Part shown: in pieces, positions 1-8,616 of the stretch
How the letters are laid out: each line of letters starts with the position of its first letter
How positions within the stretch are numbered: the stretch's first letter is position 1
From: Brachionus manjavacas
Lineage: Eukaryota > Rotifera > Eurotatoria > Ploima > Brachionidae
DNA: 64,000 nt
Direction: 5' to 3'
NCBI GenBank assembly: GCA_019054805.1
Contig: JAHQIY010000002.1
Coordinates: forward strand, 8,184,001-8,248,000
Notes under the pieces: generated by a model
Seen by the model: only the letters and a program-made list of their open reading frames with translations
Database searches by the model: none
What the model was told of the DNA's origin: nothing
Translations under genes and position numbers: made by a program

Positions 1-520
1 CTTTGGACAGTTCTATTCTCAACATGAGTAGGAGTAAAAGTATGCTTTTGATCAAACAAAAATCGTTGTGTAGCATTAACAGGACTATAAGATTGTGTGT
101 AGATAAAATTGGTTTGTTGTGGTTCATGGACAGGACTAAAGTTATTTGGGTACTGAAAAAGCTGTGGTTGTGCAACATTAACATGACTAAAGTTGTTTGA
201 AATATTTAATAGTTGTTGTTGTGGGACAGAGGCTGATGCGTAACTAAAATCCACTGGTTGATGTGAATGATGTGATTTTTGGAAGACTTGTCTTTGTACA
301 ACATTAACAGGAGTGACATTTTGATTAATTAGGTGACGTTTTTTCGCCTGTAACTGATTAGATAATTCCTTGTTATAGAAAGTAGTAGATTTTAAGTTTA
401 AAATTTCGAAAATTTTTGTTTAAATACGGGTTTTCTTTTAAAGGAATCAGGAGTGCAATAGTCTACATCTATGTTTATTTGACAGATTGTAGCGTGTATT
501 TTTTTGGGAGTAGAATTCAT
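1..520 (-). pseudogene. Q/N-rich 17-residue-repeat protein, partial, probable frameshift, runs off the left edge
   Basis: Read on the minus strand, the frame is open from about 423 to the window edge (some 140 codons with no stop), which is long for such AT-rich DNA. It has no ATG. The peptide is rich in Gln and Asn and contains at least three consecutive 17-residue units of the form (N/Q)-N/S-F/Y-S-P/H-V, for example NNFSHVNVAQPQLFQYP and then NNFSPVHEPQQTNFIYT, with looser units upstream. An ATG-started 40-codon frame lies just upstream (520 to 398, starting MNSTPKKIHATICQINID) in another register. One frameshift or an unseen splice near 415 would join the two. I do not recognise the family. 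It could be a decayed gene or an accessory ORF of a mobile element. Confidence 0.45.
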
Positions 521-590
521 AAAATTATTATAAAATATAAAATATAAAAATAAATATTTATTAAAAAAATCAGAGTTTTTTTTTCCTCTT

Positions 591-923
591 TTAATTAATA
601 TTTGATACGTCTAGAACTGTTGTTGAGTTGAGTTGAGACTTTTCAAACTTAGACATAACCAAATTAGCGATCATCTCATTATCGGATTCATTATCTGACT
701 CCTCTACGTCAATTTTGTTTAAATCATTGTCTTAGACAAAACCAAACTTCCCTTTTGCCAAATTTTGAATAAATTTTAGTTTTTTTTCAAGAGACAGTTG
801 CTTTCGTTTAATCCGCAATTTGAGGTTTTTGAGTTATTGTTGCTCTGTGTTATACTTGGCTATTATCAGGGCTAGATTCTTGAAATCAGTTTTCTTTGTT
901 TTTTTTTGTTTTTTGGTATTCAT
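591..923 (-). pseudogene. 111-codon reading frame with two in-frame TAA codons
   Basis: From the ATG at 923 the frame reads MNTKKQKKTKKTDFKNLALI, reaches TAA at codon 30 (836–834), stays coding-like through a Lys-rich helical stretch (LKNLKLRIKRKQLSLEKK) to a second TAA at codon 64 (734–732), and then has an acidic segment (DVEESDNESDNEM) before the terminal TAA at 593–591. The basic-then-acidic composition continues in one register across both stops, so they look like point nonsense changes in a former basic coiled-coil protein. The product is unrecognised. It lies just upstream of the Q/N-rich frame on the same strand, so the two could be ORFs of one decayed element. Confidence 0.4.
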
Positions 924-1147
924 TTTTGCTTTAGTAAAATTAAAAAAATATTGGTTTATTTTAATATAATTGAATAATAGACTGAAAGTTTAACTTACTT
1001 TACAAAAACATCAGAAAATTTCATTGTAAAAAGTGTGATTTTATTTAAAAAAAGTAACACAGTTAATAAGCGTGGGAAAATTTATTTCTCTGATTCTCTT
1101 AATTTTTTAGCTAACTTTTTCACACTTTTGATTTTTAAATAGTAAGG

Positions 1148-2842
1148 ATACTAAATAATAACAAGTAATACCGGAAAACATGTGCTACAATTACAACATG
1201 CTTTTATATAATTTACAAAAGATGCATATGTAATTTATTAAATCAAAATAAACTGCTCTTTAAGTGAGAAGATGATGTAGTTATATGGAGAACTACAACA
1301 TAATGAAAAAAAATTAGAAAGAAAAATTATTACATAGAAAATTAAAAGTTGGGCGAAGCAGGTTAATTTTGCAAAATAGATGAATCTATGTTCTTCTAAG
1401 TCAAACACTTAAAGGGTGAAAAATTAATTTTAATTTTCTTTAATTTTTATTATTTTGATGCTGAAAGGCAAATATTTAAGTAAGAGCGCATTTGGGAATT
1501 TGGGATTGTTAAAAGTGTAATACCAAGTCAACCAGATTAGAGAAAATGCTATTTCTAAAGCTCCTTCAAATTAAAAAAAAAGTTATTAACTAATTTTTAT
1601 ATCAATTTCGAGAATTAAAAATCCTATTAAATAGTATCTTTCAATTTGTTCACTTAATTCTATTTTGGTTTACCCTAATTATATTTTTAACAAAAAAATT
1701 AACTTTATATTTTTCTATAGAAAAATTAGAGGAAAACTCGTACGGATATTTTGTGACAAATGTTTTTTCTGAGATAGAAAATGAATAATTTCTCTTTTTC
1801 TTTTCAAATAAAAATTGGCATTTTCAAGATAGATCTTTAGATATTTTAATGGAAGATGCTTTATATGTTAAATAGAATTTAAAAATATTATTAATGAAAA
1901 TAATTAATAAAAAACTTTAATAGTTGAATAACTTTATTTGTTTGAAAAAAAATTAATTTGATTTTTTTTTTTGGTCATTTCCCAGAAATAATGCTATTAT
2001 ACATAGGATGACCATAACAATGCCAACTAACAAAATTAAAATTTGGACAATATTGCTTTCAAACCAGTTAGTGTGAATATCTAGTATAAAAAAATAATAT
2101 TTTTTTATTCTATTTTAAATCTGTTAGATAATAATAAATCCTTAAAAAAATCATTAAAAATTATAAAAAAGTTAGGAGCAAAAAATACTTAAAAATAATA
2201 AAAAGTTTGTATTAATAATTAATGAAAATAATAAACAAACATAAAAAAATTAAAAGTATTAAAAAATTATTTGAAAAAAAAATTTTTTTTTATCGATTTA
2301 CCAATTTTTTTGAAATTCTTAGCTGAAGTACTTATTTCTCCTAGGGTCGAAGAAATTTCATTAAATTCAATATTTAATTTTTAAGTTCTTTAAAATTTTC
2401 AAATTTTACCGTTTAATTGATGTGTGTAATCACGGTTTTCTTTAAATAAATGATGAAAGTTGGATTTTTGAATTTTTATAAAATTACGCTGATTTTCAAT
2501 TGCTAATGGTGCTATTTTAACAAAAATTTGAAAAATGATTTAAAAATTTTTAAATTTTACGATTATGAGAAGTCATCCCGTTAGCTGCCTGATTTTGGAC
2601 TGAAATTAATTAAAAATAAGTAAGATTTTTCTTTTGCCAACGACTTAAATATTATTTTTACCCTGATTGACAATGGTTTGATTCAATTGCAGAGCTATTG
2701 AATTAATAGAAGATTATAAAAAAGCTTGTTACTTATTTTGTTTATTTTTACCTTGTTCCACATTTCTAAGGCGATGATCAACGTGAAGTATGAAAATTTT
2801 ATTTTCTTCATGTTTTTCTTGAACTTAATATAAATATAAAAA
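1148..2842. repeat. Left arm of a nearly perfect 1.69 kb inverted repeat
   Basis: This segment is the reverse complement of 4986–6679; coordinate pairs sum to 7827–7828 along the whole arm. Only isolated base differences and about one single-base indel were seen. Its outer end matches the first 153 bp of the LTR that starts at 6527, so the LTR insertion predates the duplication. Its inner end lies within the intron before exon 4 of gene A. Confidence 0.92.
1953..2823 (-). pseudogene. Inverted partial copy of gene A (exons 4–9 only)
   Basis: The left arm carries exons 4 to 9 of the gene at 4680–5874, in reverse orientation: exon 4 at about 2823–2751, down to the stop codon at 1955–1953. The splice sites and coding bases I compared are identical to the right-arm copy, including the membrane-segment exon. 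Exons 1–3 and the promoter are missing because the arm ends inside intron 3, where a LINE fragment abuts it. The copy therefore has no native start. Transcription across the palindrome could still give RNA antisense to the intact gene. Confidence 0.8.
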
Positions 2843-2847
2843 TATAC

Positions 2848-3334
2848 CAGGGCAACAAATATACCTTTGTCTGTAAGAAACATGCCGTATGAAATGAGGC
2901 TGACAAAATTAGGACTGACAAAGCTGAGTGAAAGAAGAGTGAGAGGGAACTTGATTGAAATATACAAATTAATGAATGGAATAGAAAAGGGAAGCTTGAT
3001 CAAGAATCTAGTGAATAAATCAGAAAACAAGGGACCTGCCGGGGCGTTAAGAGGAAATTGCATCAGAGTCCAGAGAGAAAGTTTTCTAGCTCAAATTAGA
3101 AACGATTTTGTAGCTGCAGTCAGACATGTATTTTTCTCAAACAGAGTAGTTCCGCATTGGAATAAGTTGCCAGAAAATGTGGTGAAATCCAAGTCAACAG
3201 CAAATTTTAAAATGGCTTTAGATAAGTTCAATGGAATCGACTGCTACAGCTCTACACGGCCAATAGGCGGTGATGGGCTAAGACAATCTACATGTAAGGT
3301 GTCGTAGCAAGAACTTCTACTACTACTACTACTT
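2848..3334 (+). mobile_element. 5'-truncated LINE, C-terminal part of ORF2
   Basis: The ORF from 2867 encodes the C-terminal region typical of CR1/jockey-type LINE ORF2, with RRVRGNLIEIYKLMNG and then VFFSNRVVPHWNKLPENVV and a short tail. It ends in a (CTA)n microsatellite at about 3316–3334. A longer, more damaged relative lies at 15538–16512 on the minus strand with the same 3' end and tail. The 5' truncation falls exactly at the inner edge of the left inverted-repeat arm. Confidence 0.8.
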
Positions 3335-3690
3335 ATGAAAATATAAAAAATATTTAAAAAAATAAGAAAAGATTTTGGCATATTCGTATTTAATTTGAAG
3401 TGAGAATTTTTTAGATTTTTAAGAATTTTATAAGATCCAGCTGAACATTCATAGACACCCATTTGTATTTGCGGCATCTGAAATGAACATGTTCGCTCGC
3501 AAACCCAAGACAGTATCGAACCAAGCGGCAGCTGATGAGTCCAACCGCAAAAACTCGCCTCGAAAATCCTCGACACAAAAAAAGATGTGAACAGTCGGCT
3601 CAGATACTTGAGGAATTACATCGAGTCGACTGAAAACCTGCTCGAACTCAAGCTCTTCTTCGACCACAACTAATCCCACATCTACTTCAT
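3331..3690 (+). pseudogene. Duplicated, broken copy of RALGAPA exon 1 with its 5' flank
   Basis: This matches 17304–17668 almost base for base, covering about 155 bp of 5' flank, the MNMFARKPKTVSNQ start and about 70 codons. Differences include loss of one A in the run after codon 20 (frameshift), a TAC-to-TAA change in the HNYSH segment, and several substitutions. The match stops abruptly at about 3690, mid-exon, and begins immediately after the LINE's (CTA)n tail. One possibility is flanking genomic DNA carried with a LINE copy; segmental duplication is the other. Confidence 0.88.
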
Positions 3691-4022
3691 ATTAAAAAAA
3701 CATTAACTTCAAATAAAATTTTTAATTGAAATTTCTAATATTTGGCTCGAATATTTTGTTTGATGCTATTTTGGAGTTTTAAAAAACATTAACTCCAGAA
3801 AAATGTAAATATTTTTCAAGTCCCTTAAAAAAAGTAAGAATTATTTTAACTATAGAATTAAATAAATTTAAAATTATTAGTTTCAAACTGATGGCAAAAT
3901 AAACTTTTAAAGTGCATTCATTTATCAAGTTAACCTAATTAAAAATACAATAGTCTGAATTCAAATAATAGGAATTATTCTTAAAATTTTATTTTTATTA
4001 TCTTGTCTAAAAATTTGATTCA
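3691..4022. other. Stretch with no recognised feature
   Basis: AT-rich sequence between the RALGAPA fragment and gene B. I see no open frame, repeat boundary or RNA gene in it. It could hold the promoter of gene B. Confidence 0.4.
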
Positions 4023-4296
4023 ATGGCTGATGAAAAATACCTTTTAGAAAGAAAAGTAGGCTTTTTTCTTTACTTATTTTAATTTTAAATCATTATTTCA
4101 AAAGATTAATTTTCAAACATACAAGCCTCATTCATTGCTTGGACAAAAATTAATAAACATTTTAGAAAGTAATTTTTTTAGAAAAAATGATCCTCTAAAA
4201 TTATCTTTTAATGTTCAATATCAATCACATATTATTCAGTCAGTTGACCTAAGAGCTTTCTTTAGATATCGTCAATTTTCATTCAAAAGACTTTAG
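4023..4296 (+). CDS. Gene B: putative two-exon mini-gene, about 74 aa, unknown function
   Basis: Exon 1 is 4023–4055 (MADEKYLLERK). A 49-nt intron with GT at 4056 and AAAAG at 4100–4104 leads to exon 2 at 4105–4296, a 63-codon open stretch ending in TAG. The joined protein is basic and aromatic-rich, with segments such as QTYKPHSLLGQKLINILE, DPLKLSFNVQYQSHII and AFFRYRQFSFKRL. It has no signal peptide or clear membrane segment. An open exon of this length with well-placed splice sites is unlikely by chance in DNA this AT-rich. A decayed relative at 42935–43070 keeps the pattern ending in FNV. It lies 384 bp upstream of gene A on the same strand. The family is unrecognised; it could be an alternative 5' part of gene A. 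Confidence 0.5.
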
Positions 4297-4679
4297 GAAA
4301 GAATTTAAATTAAATTTTAGTATAAAATTTAATAAAAAAAGGGCTTCTTTAAAGTTATAAATATTACAGATTTAAAAAAAAAAAACAGTTTGAATCCAAT
4401 TCCATTTTGTGGTTTAATTTGTAGTACTAATTAGAAAGTGATTAATATTTGATATAAAATTTTAAAAGCAAGTAATTGTTTTAAAACTTTTAAAACTAAG
4501 TTACTCCTAAAAAAATTGCACGAGACTACCGAACAAGCTAAAGAGGGAAAATTACGTTAGATCCGATTAAAAAATCATCATAACTAATAGCTAAAACCTT
4601 CAACTATGAATTAGCCACTTGTAACATTATTTCGAGCCAACTGTTCTTTAATTTAATTACTAATCTTTCCGAGAAAAAA

Positions 4680-5874
4680 ATGGCCGAAGAAAATATTAAT
4701 GGAGAAGTAGTTTTTTAGGCTTATGTTTTTTATTTTTTTACATTTATTTTAAGATGATAGAGCTTACTGAGCATGAGAACGAAATTCAGCTTCAACCAAT
4801 AATTGAAATGATTAATCTGAGTTAATATTTTACTGATAATGATAATTTTTGATTCTGAATTTTTTTAGTTTAATTTTTAATAATTTTTATAATTTAAGAT
4901 TTGAATAAAATAGAAAGAAGATTAGACGAAGTTGAAAAGTGCATTCGATTAAGTAAAATTTTTCAAAATTCTTATAATTGATTTAATTTTATATTTATAT
5001 TAAGTTCAAGAAAAACATGAAGAAAATAAAATTTTCATACTTCACGTTGATCATCGCCTTAGAAATGTGGAACAAGGTAAAAATAAACAAAATAAGTAAC
5101 AAGCTTTTTTATAATCTTCTATTAATTCAATAGCTCTGCAATTGAATCAAACCATTGTCAATCAGGGTAAAAATAATATTTAAGTCGTTGGCAAAAGAAA
5201 AATCTTACTTATTTTTAATTAATTTCAGTCCAAAATCAGGCAGCTAACGGGATGACTTCTCATAATCGTAAAATTTAAAAATTTTTAAATCATTTTTCAA
5301 ATTTTTGTTAAAATAGCACCATTAGCAATTGAAAATCAGCGTAATTTTATAAAAATTCAAAAATCCAACTTTCATCATTTATTTAAAGAAAACCGTGATT
5401 ACACACATCAATTAAACGGTAAAATTTGAAAATTTTAAAGAACTTAAAAATTAAATATTGAATTTAATGAAATTTCTTCGACCCTAGGAGAAATAAGTAC
5501 TTCAGCTAAGAATTTCAAAAAAATTGGTAAATCGATAAAAAAAATTTTTTTTTCAAATAATTTTTTAATACTTTTAATTTTTTTATGTTTGTTTATTATT
5601 TTCATTAATTATTAATACAAACTTTTTATTATTTTTAAGTATTTTTTGCTCCTAACTTTTTTATAATTTTTAATGATTTTTTTAAGGATTTATTATTATC
5701 TAACAGATTTAAAATAGAATAAAAAAATATTATTTTTTTATACTAGATATTCACACTAACTGGTTTGAAAGCAATATTGTCCAAATTTTAATTTTGTTAG
5801 TTGGCATTGTTATGGTCATCCTATGTATAATAGCATTATTTCTGGGAAATGACCAAAAAAAAAAATCAAATTAA
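4680..5874 (+). CDS. Gene A: nine-microexon gene for a 186-aa coiled-coil, C-terminally membrane-anchored protein
   Basis: Exons, all with GT–AG introns: 4680–4706, 4754–4820, 4899–4952, 5005–5076, 5134–5166, 5229–5267, 5317–5418, 5488–5526, 5747–5874. They sum to 561 nt, giving 186 codons plus TAA with no frame break. Intron 1 is phase 0 and introns 2–8 are all phase 1, so exons 3–8 (54, 72, 33, 39, 102 and 39 nt) are symmetric and can be skipped without a frame change. The protein starts MAEENINGE and has a charged helical part (IERRLDEVEKCIRL, HVDHRLRNVEQ). It ends in one hydrophobic segment (IVQILILLVGIVMVILCIIA) and a short KKKSN tail, suggesting a tail-anchored topology. AATAAA lies at 5889–5894, 15 nt past the stop. 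The architecture resembles schistosome micro-exon genes, but there is no signal peptide. I do not recognise the family. Confidence 0.8.
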
Positions 5875-6679
5875 TTTTTTTTCAAACAAATAAAGTTATT
5901 CAACTATTAAAGTTTTTTATTAATTATTTTCATTAATAATATTTTTAAATTCTATTTAACATATAAAGCATCTTCCATTAAAATATCTAAAGATCTATCT
6001 TGAAAATGCCAATTTTTATTTGAAAAGAAAAAGAGAAATTATTCATTTTCTATCTCAGAAAAAACATTTGTCACAAAATATCCGTACGAGTTTTCCTCTA
6101 ATTTTTCTATAGAAAAATATAAAGTTAATTTTTTTGTTAAAAATATAATTAGGGTAAACCAAAATAGAATTAAGTGAACAAATTGAAAGATACTATTTAA
6201 TAGGATTTTTAATTCTCGAAATTGATATAAAAATTAGTTAATAACTTTTTTTTTAATTTGAAGGAGCTTTAGAAATAGCATTTTCTCTAATCTGGTTGAC
6301 TTGGTATTACACTTTTAACAATCCCAAATTCCCAAATGCGCTCTTACTTAAATATTTGCCTTTCAGCATCAAAATAATAAAAATTAAAGAAAATTAAAAT
6401 TAATTTTTCACCCTTTAAGTGTTTGACTTAGAAGAACATAGATTCATCTATTTTGCAAAATTAACCTGCTTCGCCCAACTTTTAATTTTCTATGTAATAA
6501 TTTTTCTTTCTAATTTTTTTTCATTATGTTGTAGTTCTCTATATAACTACATCATCTTCTCACTTAAAGAGCAGTTTATTTTGATTTAATAAATTACATA
6601 TGCATCTTTTGTAAATTTTATAAAAGCATGTTGTAATTGTAGCACATGTTTTTCGGTATTACTTGTTATTATTTAGTAT
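4986..6679. repeat. Right arm of the 1.69 kb inverted repeat
   Basis: Reverse complement of 1148–2842. It spans from intron 3 of gene A, through its stop codon and 650 bp of downstream DNA, into the first 153 bp of the LTR at 6527. The spacer between the arms is about 2.1 kb (2843–4985). Confidence 0.92.
5875..6526. other. Gene A 3' flank, no further gene seen
   Basis: AT-rich sequence between gene A and the LTR element. It contains the likely polyadenylation signal at 5889–5894. Its far part resembles 14980–15260 in reverse orientation, so this flank belongs to a repeated block. Confidence 0.5.
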
Positions 6680-6856
6680 TACTTATTATTTTTGTTTATT
6701 TTTTCCTATCTTTACTTTATATATTGTCTTTTTCTTTAGACTAGAAGTGGCCAAAAACTTAATTAAATAAAATGTTCACTAAGAAGAATTTCTTTTATTT
6801 ATTATGAATATTCAGAGTATAAACCGCTTAGTGCCGAGAAAAGAAGGTTTATTACA
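6527..6856 (+). repeat. 5' LTR
   Basis: 330 bp, TG...CA ends, followed by the TGGCGTCCC primer-binding site. Its first 153 bp are also present, inverted, at 1148–1301 in the left arm of the inverted repeat. Confidence 0.9.
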
Positions 6857-7027
6857 TTGGCGTCCCTAGGTTTCTTTCTTTATTAGAATTGATTTAGAAA
6901 CGAACAAAAGAAAGAACGTGTACTCTAACACTAAATACTAGCTGTATTAGTAGTAGCACACGATTTAAAGTATTAACATAGGCACATACTTATTCCTTTT
7001 TCTCTTATTATTCTCCGAATTGTCAAA

Positions 7028-7399
7028 ATGAACTTTTTGAAATTCAAAGCACTATTCTTTATCTTTTTTATACGCGTAAATGCTTGGATGAACTTCCATA
7101 AAAAAGAAGAATTTGTACCTGAACCATTATTAACGGATCAAATCATATCTTATTTAATCCGTACCTGGACAAATACGATTCAACTCGTAAATGGTGTTAG
7201 TTGTTCCGTCATAGTTTATACAACAACGGAAACAATAATTTTTTTCTCGCTTGTTTTGTCAATTTTCATAGCATTGAAGTATTTTCGTAAAGGGAGGCAT
7301 TCCACGCCAAAGACAACCTTACAAGTTATTAGTACCATGCATGTTAATAACTCAAACAGCAAAAAAAATGTCGTATTGAGGATCGAAATCCCGCAATAA
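7028..7399 (+). CDS. Pre-gag ORF with signal-peptide-like start and a second membrane segment, 123 aa
   Basis: The first ORF after the primer-binding site starts MNFLKFKALFFIFFIRVNAW, which looks like a signal peptide. It continues with an extracytoplasmic-type stretch (TWTNTIQLVNGVSCSVIV) and a second hydrophobic segment (IIFFSLVLSIFIALKYF) followed by basic residues. It ends at TAA 7397–7399. The gag frame is open from just after a TGA at 7377, upstream of its own ATG at 7440, and a run of eight A's (about 7361–7368) lies in the overlap, so gag could be made as a frameshift fusion. The second unit repeats this ORF at 12852 but loses frame after a small indel. A membrane-targeted leader before gag is unusual for Gypsy-type elements; its role is unknown. 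Confidence 0.6.
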   Translation: MNFLKFKALFFIFFIRVNAWMNFHKKEEFVPEPLLTDQIISYLIRTWTNTIQLVNGVSCSVIVYTTTETIIFFSLVLSIFIALKYFRKGRHSTPKTTLQVISTMHVNNSNSKKNVVLRIEIPQ

Positions 7400-7439
7400 A
7401 TACGAACATTTTAAAATTTCCGACGTATTCAGAAAAGGT

Positions 7440-8018
7440 ATGGATGGTAAATCCTGGATGACCGTCATGGAATCATTTTTAAAAGACTTCGACAAATCCG
7501 AATGGGTTCGTGTAGCAGTCAGCTACATAGAAAATCAAATATTGAAACAATTTTCAAATTTAGAATCATTTTTAAAAGATCACGAAAATGGATTTGAGCA
7601 ATTCAAAACCGCCTTCTTGCGACTAGTAGTACCACAAGCAGCTCTCACCCAGTCTATTTCTAACTGGACAAAACTCAATGAGTACAAGCAAAGGCAAAGT
7701 CAGTCAATTTCAGACTACGGACAAAATATCATTAATTTGGTTAATAGTGTTTTTCCAAACTTGGAGGGCTCAATCGATTTGAACCATATCATTAAGGAGA
7801 GATTCGTTGAAGGTCTTTTCAACGTACGCTTAAGAGAAGTTGCACGTACAAAAATGCACAAAATGCGAGCGTTTAAATCCGATGAATTTTTTGGAATCCA
7901 AAGCCTCATTGACTACGTGAACTGCAAAAACAATGGCTTCGACAAAAATAGTAGCACAATTGCAATGTATACAAAGAACAATCTCTTTACAAGTGAAACG
8001 GATTACAATGTGAAATAA
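7440..8018 (+). CDS. Gag-like ORF, 192 aa
   Basis: The sequence has the retrotransposon-gag helical pattern: WMTVMESFLKDFDKSEWVRV, then an ILKQF..LESFLKDHENGFEQF segment, and LNEYKQRQSQSISDYGQNI, where one expects the conserved Q..G/S..V..Y core of retrotrans_gag. No zinc knuckle is seen before the stop at 8018. The frame is open upstream to 7380, so translation may begin by readthrough from the pre-gag ORF. An almost identical copy starts at 13263 and is cut off near 13697. Confidence 0.7.
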   Translation: MDGKSWMTVMESFLKDFDKSEWVRVAVSYIENQILKQFSNLESFLKDHENGFEQFKTAFLRLVVPQAALTQSISNWTKLNEYKQRQSQSISDYGQNIINLVNSVFPNLEGSIDLNHIIKERFVEGLFNVRLREVARTKMHKMRAFKSDEFFGIQSLIDYVNCKNNGFDKNSSTIAMYTKNNLFTSETDYNVK

Positions 8019-8036
8019 AAGATAACTGAGAATAAT

Positions 8037-8580
8037 ATGAATCTAAACCAGAAGAGTTCATATCAGCAACAATCTTACAATACTCAGTACAACCCATACA
8101 ATCCGAACCAAAAAAAGTTCGTTAATTTCGGCCCGACTCAACAAAGCGATCAATATCAACATCAGCTACACCAACAGCATAAAAAGCCAGAAGAACAAAA
8201 AAGGTCAGTAAATGAAGAAATTCTAAATGTTGATTCGGGACAAAATAAAGATTTTTATAACCCAATTTTTGGTCAAGCTATCTTAAACAATACTTTGGTA
8301 AAGTACTTGTGCGATAGTGGTGCACGTAGATCTTAAATTAGTTTTAAACTGTTTAACATAATTAAAAAACATGATCCACAAACAATACTTGAAACCTATA
8401 CAGGAAAAGACTTATTTTCTTGTACCGGAAAGTTTAAAATTTTTGGTTATGCTTTTTTAAAAAAATTTGTTATTTCAACGGAAGTCAAAATGAAGAATGT
8501 TAGATTAATTGTCACCGAAAATGTCACAGACCACGATTTACTCTTGGTCGCGATTTAGTACAAAAAATTCAAAATTATAA
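8037..8580 (+). pseudogene. Gag C-terminus and aspartic protease region, interrupted
   Basis: The ORF at 8037–8336 starts with a Q/N/Y-rich linker (YNTQYNPYNPNQKKF) and reaches the retroviral-type protease active-site motif YLCDSGARRS, where a TAA follows directly. Protease-like sequence continues past it (ISFKLFNI, then KNVRLIVTENVTDHDLL) in broken frames to about 8560. The D-S-G triad is present, but the domain cannot be translated as one piece. Confidence 0.6.
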
Positions 8581-8616
8581 ACAAAATTTTGTGAAATGCA
8601 GAGCAAAAAATGAAAA

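Noticed and set aside
3-200. Plus-strand 65-codon ORF starting MDSSILNMSR
   Set aside because: It is the complement of the 17-residue-repeat coding frame, which explains its regularity.
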